Shown here one piece after another: positions 57,609 to 64,000 of a stretch of DNA of 64,000 nt (the first letter of the stretch is position 1; each line of letters opens with the position of its first letter). The position numbers and the translations under genes were made by a program. A model generated the notes under the pieces. The model was not told where the DNA came from. It was given only the letters and a program-made list of their open reading frames with translations, and ran no database searches. Origin of the DNA: Noviherbaspirillum pedocola (GTDB taxonomy: Bacteria; Pseudomonadota; Gammaproteobacteria; Burkholderiales; Burkholderiaceae_D); contig NZ_JAEPBG010000002.1 of the NCBI RefSeq assembly GCF_016632335.1, positions 434,001-498,000 on the forward strand, written 5' to 3'.

Positions 57609-58625
57609 ATGGAAGGCGTACGGACCGTTGGTCACGCATGGATGAAAGGCATCGTCGAGCTGTTCGAGGCGGTCGGCCTGGATGTGGCGGCGCTGTTCGC
57701 GCAGGCCGGGCTGGACATGACCCAGCTCACGGTGCGCGAGGCGCGCTTTGCTCCCCAAAAGATCAGCGCGCTGTGGGAATTGGCGGTGGAGCGCTCGGGC
57801 AATCCCTGTCTTGGGCTGGCAATGCCGGAGCTGGTGCATCCGGCCAGTTTCGACATGGTGGTCCATGTCATGATGACCAGCCTGAATCTGCTCAACGCGA
57901 TCGAGCGCCTGTTGCGCTATATCCGCATCGTCAGTGATGCGGCGGATATCCGGCTGCAGGAGGAAGCCGATGGCTATGGGCTATCGATCGTGCTCGATGG
58001 CGGCGGCCAGCCGGTGCCGCGTGCCCGCGTGGAATACGTGGTCGTCACCATCTTCAACATCCTGCGCTGGTTGAGTGGACGCAGGTTGCGTCCGCTGTCC
58101 GTGGATTTTCCCTATCCGGCGCCCGCCGACCTGGAACCCTACCGTCAGGCATTCGGCGCTCCGCTGAATTTCGATGCGCAGGTGCATCAGCTCCATTTCG
58201 CCCGGGCGGACCTCGCTGCACCGCTTCCCATGGCCAACCCCGAACTGGCTGCCCTGCACGACCGGGTTGCCGGCGAATATCTGACGCGGCTGGACCGGGC
58301 AAAGACTTCGGCTCGCGTGCGGGAGCTGGTCATCCCGCGCCTCCCGGATGGAGACCCGCTGCGTGCCGATATCGCGCGCCAGCTATGCCTGAGCGAGCGC
58401 ACTCTGCAACGCAGGCTGCAGGAAGAGGGCACTTCGTTCAATGAACTGGTGGACCAGATTCGGTGCGAACTCGCAAAGCAATACCTGAGTGAGCGCAGGC
58501 TCACCATGGCGCAGGCGGCATATCTGCTCGGCTTTTCGGATCAAAGTACCTTTTTCCGCGCGTGCAAGCGCTGGTTTGATACCTCTCCTGGAGAGTATCG
58601 GCAAAGGGCCGGGACCTGTATTTAG
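57609..58625 (+). CDS. AraC-family transcription regulator
   Basis: This 338-aa regulator starts at ATG 57609 behind GGAAGGGCGGG. The N-terminal 200 aa form an unrecognised ligand domain of the type found in ArgR/OruR-like AraC proteins (LFEAVGLDVAALFAQAGLD). The C-terminal AraC helix-turn-helix pair is clear: DIARQLCLSERTLQRRLQEEGTSFNELVDQIR and AAYLLGFSDQSTFFRACKRWFDTSPGEYR. It likely activates the divergent tannase-family gene in response to an unknown small ligand. Confidence 0.88.
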   Translation: MEGVRTVGHAWMKGIVELFEAVGLDVAALFAQAGLDMTQLTVREARFAPQKISALWELAVERSGNPCLGLAMPELVHPASFDMVVHVMMTSLNLLNAIERLLRYIRIVSDAADIRLQEEADGYGLSIVLDGGGQPVPRARVEYVVVTIFNILRWLSGRRLRPLSVDFPYPAPADLEPYRQAFGAPLNFDAQVHQLHFARADLAAPLPMANPELAALHDRVAGEYLTRLDRAKTSARVRELVIPRLPDGDPLRADIARQLCLSERTLQRRLQEEGTSFNELVDQIRCELAKQYLSERRLTMAQAAYLLGFSDQSTFFRACKRWFDTSPGEYRQRAGTCI

Positions 58626-58919
58626 CGATGCCGTTCCAGGAAGTGTGCCTGCGGGAAAGCGCCTCTGGCCGTTCAGATCATCGAAACGCCAGTGACGAAT
58701 TATCCAGAGGCCAGTGTTTCATGCATGAATGCGTTATGCCTGCGCCGCCAGTTTGTGTAGCGATGCAAGCAATTGCTCGCGGACTTTTTCAACGCAATCG
58801 GCCGACGGCGGGCGCTTGAGCGACTTTGGCGAATGAAAAATAGCTTCACACCGGCAAATGGCGCGAAACAGCCAGCATCGCCGGAGTCATTCTCATCGAT
58901 AGACCGTTTGCGTTCCTTT

Positions 58920-59843
58920 TTATTGTGCATCCATATCCCGGAGCAGACTTTCCGGCGAAGCGATCACCTGTTGCCGCAGCCACTTCTGTGCCGAATCATT
59001 GTCGGCCCGCGGATGCCATCCCATCTGCACGGAAAAGGATCCAAGTTCGCACGGCGGCGCCACCAGGCTTATCGCCTCACCCGTAGCGCGTGCGAGGCGC
59101 GCCGGGACCGTACAAATCATGTCGGTCCGTGCCACCAGTGAAGGGGCGAGAAGAAAGCTGTTCAGCGATGCAACGACCCGCCGCTTGCGCCCCATCTGCG
59201 CGAGCGCTTCGTCGACAGCACCACGGAAGCCGCCTCCGGACGGCGAAACCAGGATGTGCTCCAGCTGGCAAAATGCATCCAGGTCGAGCGGCCGCTTGCT
59301 GTATGGATGATCCCGCCGTAAGAGGCAGAGGAAGCTTTCCTCGTAAAGCATGCGTGCTTTCACAGACGGCGGTAGGCTCTGCCGCGTTCCCAGCACCAGG
59401 TCCAGTTCGCCGCTCGCCAGCTTTTCTCCTACGGCCTCTCTGTCCGCGGAAAAGAGTGCCAGCCTGATGCCCGGCGCGTACAAGCGGATTTTCGTGATCA
59501 GGGGCACGCAGACCGCGGCATGGATCGAGTCGGTCGCCGCGATGCGGAAGGTATTGGTTGCCATCGCCGGGTCGAAGGCCTGCTGACCGGTGACGAGCCG
59601 ATTCACCGAAGCGAGCAATTCACGCAATGCATCCTGCATCTCGATGGCCCGCAGCGTCGGCGTCATGCCGCGCGCAGCCGGGACGAGAAGAGGATCGTCG
59701 AACAGCTCGCGCAGTTGTCGCAGCTGCGCCGACAATGCCGGCTGTGACATCGACAGTCGGCGTGCTGCACGGGTGACATTTTTCTCGGCAAGCAGCATGT
59801 CCAGCGATACGAGCAGGTTCAGGTCGATACGATGCAGGTCCAC
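58920..59843 (-). CDS. LysR-family transcription regulator
   Basis: This 307-aa regulator starts MDLHRIDLNLLVSLDMLLAEKNVTRAARRLSMSQPALSAQL, the NodD-like LysR helix-turn-helix pattern, and has a NTFRIAATDSIHAAVC effector domain. It is divergent from the SDR/quinone-reductase pair, and the short 102-bp region between holds a candidate binding site at 59880. It is expected to control that pair. Confidence 0.89.
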   Translation of the reverse strand: MDLHRIDLNLLVSLDMLLAEKNVTRAARRLSMSQPALSAQLRQLRELFDDPLLVPAARGMTPTLRAIEMQDALRELLASVNRLVTGQQAFDPAMATNTFRIAATDSIHAAVCVPLITKIRLYAPGIRLALFSADREAVGEKLASGELDLVLGTRQSLPPSVKARMLYEESFLCLLRRDHPYSKRPLDLDAFCQLEHILVSPSGGGFRGAVDEALAQMGRKRRVVASLNSFLLAPSLVARTDMICTVPARLARATGEAISLVAPPCELGSFSVQMGWHPRADNDSAQKWLRQQVIASPESLLRDMDAQ

Positions 59844-59879
59844 AGCAATCCAAAATCAATATACGTGGAATAAGGATAA

Positions 59880-59896
59880 TCCATTTGTTCAATGGA
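59880..59896. promoter_or_regulatory. Candidate LysR binding site
   Basis: TCCATT and AATGGA flank TGTTC in the 102-bp gap between divergent LysR and SDR genes. A smaller GGAT-A-ATCC dyad overlaps its left side (59874-59882). Confidence 0.45.
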
Positions 59897-59945
59897 ATAC
59901 GCATCGCTACAGTGAAGCGACTCACTCAACCACATGGAGAACAGC

Positions 59946-60668
59946 ATGTCGCTCGCACAACAACGCATCCTCATCATCGGCGGATCCAATGGCATGGGGC
60001 TTGCCGCAGCACGTCAGCTTGCCGCAATGCAGGCGGAAGTCCTCATCGTCGGCAGGTCACAGGAAAAGCTGGACAAGGCGCTGTCCGGCATTGAGGGCCG
60101 CGCATCCGGGTATGTCGCTGACTTCACTGATGCGGAGGCATTGAACGCATTGTTCCAGCGCATCGGTTACATCGATCACCTGGTGCTGGCCGCCTCGGCC
60201 AATGCCGCCTGGGGGCCGTTCTCTTCGATCACGACCTCCATGCTGCGATCCGCGCTGGAAGGGAAGCTGCTTGGATACTGGCAGGCCCTGCAAGCTGCGC
60301 TACCGCATCTGCGTCGCGACGGCTCGGTCGTGATGCTGTCCGGCGCGGCTTCCCGCACCGCGATGCCAGGCACAGCGGGTCTGTCGGCAGTGAATGGCGC
60401 CATCACGCAGATGGCGCAAACCCTGGCCAGGGAACTGGCGCCGTTGCGCGTGAATGTGGTCTCGCCCGGACTTGTCGATACGCCGGCCTACGATGCGTTG
60501 CCCGCCGATGCCAAGGCCGGCATGTTCGCTGGCGCCGCCAAGTCTTTGCCCGTAGGCCGCACGGGCACATCCGAAGACATTGCGCAGGCGATCGTCTATC
60601 TGCTCGCCAATGGCTTTACAACGGGCGCGGTCCTGGACGTCGATGGTGGCGCCCGGATGGCACTTTGA
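59946..60668 (+). CDS. Short-chain dehydrogenase-like protein lacking YxxxK
   Basis: This 240-aa Rossmann protein starts at ATG 59946, preferred over the ATG at 59934 because its GGAG site lies six bases upstream. The NAD(P)-binding GGSNGMGLAAARQL is present (residues 13-26). The catalytic Tyr-x-x-x-Lys expected around residue 140-160 is replaced by GLSAVNGAITQM, so it may be inactive, use other residues, or belong to the noncanonical SDR group. It is followed 22 bp later by a flavodoxin-type quinone reductase and divergent from a LysR gene. Confidence 0.78.
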   Translation: MSLAQQRILIIGGSNGMGLAAARQLAAMQAEVLIVGRSQEKLDKALSGIEGRASGYVADFTDAEALNALFQRIGYIDHLVLAASANAAWGPFSSITTSMLRSALEGKLLGYWQALQAALPHLRRDGSVVMLSGAASRTAMPGTAGLSAVNGAITQMAQTLARELAPLRVNVVSPGLVDTPAYDALPADAKAGMFAGAAKSLPVGRTGTSEDIAQAIVYLLANGFTTGAVLDVDGGARMAL

Positions 60669-60690
60669 TGGAGATGGAGAACAACAATCC

Positions 60691-61359
60691 ATGAACATAC
60701 TGATTGTGTTCGCGCACCCGGAACCGAAGAGCTTCAACGGCGCATTGTTCAACATTGCAGTCCGGGCGCTGGAGGAAGCGGGCCATACGGTTGCCACCAG
60801 CGACTTGTATCGCATGGGCTTCGATCCGGTCTCGGACCGTCACAATTTCACATCGGTCAAGGATGCAGACTATCTGAAGCTGCAGGTCGAGGAGACCCAT
60901 GCAACGGAATGCGAGGGCTTCGCGCCGCAGATCGAGAACGAACTGCGCAAGCTGGAAGCATGCGATCTGCTCATATTGCAGTTCCCGATGTGGTGGTTCG
61001 GCATGCCCGCAATACTCAAGGGCTGGGTCGATCGCGTCATGGCCATGGGCCGCACCTATGGCTATGGCGCGATCTATGACACCGGCAAATTCCGGGGCAA
61101 GCGGGCGATGCTGTCGCTGACCACCGGAGGGCCGGAAGCGTCGTATCTGGAGGATGGTTTCAATGGTGATATCGCGGCCATTTTGCGCCCCATCCATCGC
61201 GGCATCCTGAGTTTCCTCGGATTCGACGTGCTTGCGCCGCAAATCCATTTCGGTCCGGTCCGGGCAAGCGAGGAAAGCCGCGAGCGTTGGCTTTCCAGCT
61301 ATGCGCGCCGCCTGAGGGAAATCGGCAACGAAGCGCCCATCGAAGTCGGGCGATATTGA
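60691..61359 (+). CDS. NAD(P)H quinone oxidoreductase, flavodoxin fold
   Basis: This 222-aa protein has FMN-binding MNILIVFAHPEPKSFNGALF at the N-terminus, then ACDLLILQFPMWWFGMPAILKGWVDRVM and LTTGGPEASYL, the features of NQO1/MdaB-like two-electron quinone reductases. It reduces quinones or other electrophiles with NAD(P)H. It lies 22 bp after the SDR gene, so both are likely induced together by the divergent LysR regulator in response to a quinone-like or electrophilic compound. Confidence 0.85.
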   Translation: MNILIVFAHPEPKSFNGALFNIAVRALEEAGHTVATSDLYRMGFDPVSDRHNFTSVKDADYLKLQVEETHATECEGFAPQIENELRKLEACDLLILQFPMWWFGMPAILKGWVDRVMAMGRTYGYGAIYDTGKFRGKRAMLSLTTGGPEASYLEDGFNGDIAAILRPIHRGILSFLGFDVLAPQIHFGPVRASEESRERWLSSYARRLREIGNEAPIEVGRY

Positions 61360-61423
61360 TCGTCACGCGCTTTTACGTCTGTTGACGCCTCGCTAACCGG
61401 GTCGATTGCGGGATCCGAACCTG

Positions 61424-61464
61424 AAAAAACGGAAAGGCCAATCCGAAGATTGGCCTTTCCGTTT
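61424..61464 (-). terminator. Intrinsic terminator of tRNA-Pro
   Basis: On the leftward strand, a 17-bp stem (61464-61448 with 61443-61427) closes a CUUCGG tetraloop and is followed by a six-base T run (61429-61424), the classic intrinsic terminator form. It ends the tRNA transcript at 61477, and its rightward reading could also stop the quinone-reductase transcript. Confidence 0.85.
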
Positions 61465-61476
61465 CGATTCTCTTGG

Positions 61477-61550
61477 TCGGGGCGGGGAGATTCGAACTCC
61501 CGACCCCTTGCACCCCATGCAAGTACGCTACCAGGCTGCGCTACGCCCCG
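61477..61550 (-). tRNA. tRNA-Pro (anticodon GGG)
   Basis: The leftward strand folds as a standard 74-base tRNA without an encoded CCA. The acceptor arms are CGGGGCG and CGCCCCG, the anticodon stem CTTGC/GCAAG, and the loop ATGGGGT gives anticodon GGG for proline codons CCC and CCU. The T arm contains TTCGAAT. A strong CUUCGG hairpin terminator lies 12 bases downstream. Confidence 0.97.
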
Positions 61551-61628
61551 ACGAGCCAGCGATTATAGCAGAGGCTTATCGCTTCGCGTATCCTTGCGGC
61601 ATGCAAATTCCTTATTTTTTCCAAGACC

Positions 61629-62759
61629 ATGCCTATCCGAATCAGCCATCAATTCGATAGCGGCGCGATTGACCTTGTTCGTGCCGAACATCCCGCCGAT
61701 ATTGAGCTGCGCCTGCGCAGCGATAATGCGGCCGATTTCTCTCAATGGTTCCATTTCAGATTGCAGGGTGCGCGCAATCAGCAGTGCACGATGCGCATCG
61801 TGAACGCCGGTGGGAGCAGCTATCCCGACGGATGGCGCGGCTATCAGGCCGTGGCGAGTTATGACCGCGAACACTGGTTTCGCGTACCCACCAGCTTTGA
61901 TGGCCAGACACTGACCATTGCACACCTGCCCGAGCGCGATAGCGTCTATTACGCTTATTTCGAGCCGTATTCCTGGGAGCGGCATCTGGCACTGCTGGGT
62001 CGTGCAGAGCGCAGCGACCTGGTCCGCATCGAAGATCTTGGCGCGACCGTGGATGGGCGCGATATGAACCTGGTGGTCGTCGGCAACCCAGACGCCGCAA
62101 GGAAAATCTGGGTCATCGCGCGTCAGCATCCAGGCGAGACCATGGCCGAATGGTTTGTCGAAGGCATGCTCGAGGCTTTGCTCGACGCCGCGAATCCGCA
62201 TGCGCGCAAGCTGCTGCAGCGGGCAGTCTTCTATATCGTCCCAAACATGAATCCCGATGGCTCGATACGTGGCAATCTGCGCACCAATGCCGTCGGCGCC
62301 AATCTGAATCGTGAGTGGATGGCGCCTTCGCTGGAAAGCAGCCCCGAGGTCTTTCATGTACGTCGGCGCTTGCACGAAACCGGCTGCGATCTGTTCCTCG
62401 ACGTGCATGGCGATGAGGGCTTGCCCTATGTGTTCGTGGCCGGCAGTGAGATGCTGGAAGGCTTCACCGAGCAACAGCGTGTTGAGCAGCAGGCTTTCGT
62501 CGATGCATTCAAGACCGCCAGTCCGGATTTCCAGGATGAGCACGGCTACCCGAGCGGCAAATATCGCGAAGAGATACTGAAGCTCGCGTCGAAGTATGTC
62601 GGCCACCATTTCAAGTGCGTGTCCCTGACGCTGGAGATGCCGTTCAAGGACAATGCGCAGCTGCCGGCGCCGGATGTCGGTTGGGATGGCAGGCGCAGTG
62701 CGCGGCTTGGCGCTGCGGCGCTGCAGGCAATGTGGGAGGCGGTGAAGGGAAAGGACTGA
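61629..62759 (+). CDS. M14-type cytosolic carboxypeptidase
   Basis: This 376-aa M14 protein resembles the cytosolic carboxypeptidase (AGBL/CCP-like) group. It has an N-terminal beta domain of about 125 aa. The zinc ligands are His and Glu in [11 protein letters not shown] and His in [12 protein letters not shown]. The substrate-binding NREW occurs in [10 protein letters not shown], and the catalytic Glu in [10 protein letters not shown]. It likely removes C-terminal residues from peptides or proteins inside the cell. A good hairpin terminator follows at 62771. Confidence 0.9.
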   Translation: MPIRISHQFDSGAIDLVRAEHPADIELRLRSDNAADFSQWFHFRLQGARNQQCTMRIVNAGGSSYPDGWRGYQAVASYDREHWFRVPTSFDGQTLTIAHLPERDSVYYAYFEPYSWERHLALLGRAERSDLVRIEDLGATVDGRDMNLVVVGNPDAARKIWVIARQHPGETMAEWFVEGMLEALLDAANPHARKLLQRAVFYIVPNMNPDGSIRGNLRTNAVGANLNREWMAPSLESSPEVFHVRRRLHETGCDLFLDVHGDEGLPYVFVAGSEMLEGFTEQQRVEQQAFVDAFKTASPDFQDEHGYPSGKYREEILKLASKYVGHHFKCVSLTLEMPFKDNAQLPAPDVGWDGRRSARLGAAALQAMWEAVKGKD

Positions 62760-62770
62760 TGCGACCGGAA

Positions 62771-62802
62771 GCGCCGCATCGTGCTGATGCGGCGCGCTTT
62801 TC
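62771..62802 (+). terminator. Intrinsic terminator after the M14 carboxypeptidase
   Basis: GCGCCGCATC (62771-62780) pairs with GATGCGGCGC (62786-62795) around GTGCT, followed by GCTTTTC. It begins 11 bases after the stop. Confidence 0.7.
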
Positions 62803-62887
62803 GAGTCAACGCTGCGCTGATGCCGCAGGGCCCTGTGGCATCAACAACATCAGTGCCAACGACGATGCGCTTGCCGCCGGCAGAGCC

Positions 62888-64000
62888 TCAATGCAGATGC
62901 CCGGACATCTGCTCCGCGTCTTCCGGCATCTCCGCATGCACCAGTTCCGCTTCGCGGTCGCAGAACAGCGGAGCGCCGCAATCCTCGCAGAATTCCATTT
63001 CGAAGCGCTCGTGATGACGCACGATATCGGCAACGCCATTGGCGCGCAGGGCAAGCACCACCTGCGCAATCGGCGGCGCGCCTTCCAGTTCGGCGAACTG
63101 CGTTGGCAATGGGGCGCTGGCCAGCAACGTCACCGAGTCATCGCTGTCTTCTTCCTGGCCATACAGCGGCCACACGATGCCATAGATCACTTCGGGCTGA
63201 CCTTGCAGCGTGAAGCTGATCCGGTATTCATCGATGCGGCCTTCGCCGCCTTCCTCGCCGAACGCGCCAATGATGGCGGCCAATCCGTTCGGTTCCACCG
63301 ACAGCACATGCGTGAGGTAATGCACCGCGGCATGTACCGACATCGGCCGGATCGCGCGATCCGCTTCGCGGCAAGCCACGTAGTAGGCCTCGGGCATCAT
63401 CAGCTCGACGCCGCAACCCGGCAACAGGCGCTCGATCGTTGGCTGCGCCTGGGCGCGCAACTGCTCCATCGTCGACTGGCGCAGCGCGACGATATCGAAC
63501 GGCATCTCGGCCTGTTGCCAGCGAAACAGCGGGCCGCCTTCCGGCGCAACCACCGTGGCCAGCAGATAACGGGTATCCGCCAGAAAGGGCGCAGTTTCGG
63601 GAAGATGCGCGATCGGCTTGATGACCGGGCCGCCCAGCGCGGCGCGGCCGATACGCTGTGTTAATGCATAGGTTTCCGCATGGGTGCGCGGCAACTGATC
63701 GATCGAATACAGCGTGGGCGCGATCGCGATGCGAGCCTCATCCGCCAGCAGATGTCCATGCATCTGTGCAGCCAGGGTGATCAGCACGTCGCCGCCGATG
63801 TTGCCGGAGGCAATAGCGAAACGGGTCCAGGCCAGGATGGGGAAGGCGATCAGCAGGCCATCGTAACGCTTGCCGTCTTCTTCAATGACGCAGCTCGAGC
63901 TTATCGCTTCGACTGCTTCCATCAAGGTGTCATAAGCCGGGGGATCGGTGTTGAACAGCTTGTCCAGCGCGCTGTCCAGGGTGTTCTGATGATCGTTGCG
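62888..64000 (-). CDS. DUF2863 protein, truncated by the window edge
   Basis: The frame runs leftward from the right edge to a stop at 62888, giving 370 visible residues. The methionine at 63925 is internal: coding sequence continues upstream of it (ALDKLFNTDPPAYDTL) to the edge, so the true start is outside. Sequence features such as GLLIAFPILAWTRFAIASG and the C-terminal FCEDCGAPLFCDREAELV (a possible zinc ribbon) fit the DUF2863 family common in Burkholderiales. Its function is unknown. Confidence 0.82.
   Translation of the reverse strand, partial: RNDHQNTLDSALDKLFNTDPPAYDTLMEAVEAISSSCVIEEDGKRYDGLLIAFPILAWTRFAIASGNIGGDVLITLAAQMHGHLLADEARIAIAPTLYSIDQLPRTHAETYALTQRIGRAALGGPVIKPIAHLPETAPFLADTRYLLATVVAPEGGPLFRWQQAEMPFDIVALRQSTMEQLRAQAQPTIERLLPGCGVELMMPEAYYVACREADRAIRPMSVHAAVHYLTHVLSVEPNGLAAIIGAFGEEGGEGRIDEYRISFTLQGQPEVIYGIVWPLYGQEEDSDDSVTLLASAPLPTQFAELEGAPPIAQVVLALRANGVADIVRHHERFEMEFCEDCGAPLFCDREAELVHAEMPEDAEQMSGHLH

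Overview
The window is high-GC chromosomal DNA from a betaproteobacterium, most likely Burkholderiales and plausibly Oxalobacteraceae (Herbaspirillum, Noviherbaspirillum or Massilia type). This is inferred from the gene content: scattered polyhydroxybutyrate genes (phaZ, bktB, bdhA), a HugZ-family protein, a DUF2863 protein, LysR-rich regulation and dispersed GTAGGG-type palindromes. No insertion sequence, CRISPR array, rRNA or complete prophage is visible. There is one tRNA, tRNA-Pro(GGG), at 61477-61550.

Layout. 1-1375: the N-terminal part of an intracellular PHB depolymerase and a HugZ-like protein. 1670-4818: an ankyrin-repeat, effector-like gene broken by three frameshifts. 4911-7684: a leftward group of CBS protein, methyltransferase, glycosyltransferase and PIG-L deacetylase. 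7811-9821: catalase and a 64-aa protein. 9953-15114: a leftward DNA recombination block with a RecD2-like helicase, SSB, Gp157, a RecA-fold phage ATPase and a phage-type unknown. A candidate SOS promoter at 15458-15507 precedes it. 15999-19599: an exported carboxylesterase and a YbaL-type antiporter. 19774-22289: a frameshifted Sel1/LRR gene. 22548-26853: a glycine-zipper stress protein, a DUF3943 outer-membrane protein and a diguanylate cyclase. 26996-33101: btuF-cobB, bktB, and a dmlA/dmlR-like divergent pair. 33328-41781: mostly exported or poorly characterised proteins (Ser/Gly-rich protein, beta-propeller lipoprotein, DUF3140, DUF3300, DUF2950, beta-barrel) plus bdhA and a GNAT. 41832-47983: a branched-chain amino-acid ABC transporter (livG-F-H-M, with livK about 1.3 kb away across a PAS-GGDEF gene). 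48110-62759: a second esterase, a chemoreceptor, a divergent acyl-CoA dehydrogenase/ligase pair, a tannase-family esterase with an AraC regulator, a LysR/SDR/quinone-reductase group, tRNA-Pro and an M14 carboxypeptidase. 62888-64000: a truncated DUF2863 gene.

How it fits together. Most of the window is ordinary metabolism: fatty-acid and PHB turnover, uptake of amino or other small organic acids, ester hydrolysis and c-di-GMP signalling. Three things stand out. The first is a phage-type recombination cassette with no phage around it, headed by an apparent LexA-controlled promoter. The second is a pair of repeat proteins with effector-like architecture, both interrupted at short base runs. The third is a family of modular palindromes whose arms occur in mixed combinations, one of which supplies the last codons of a gene.
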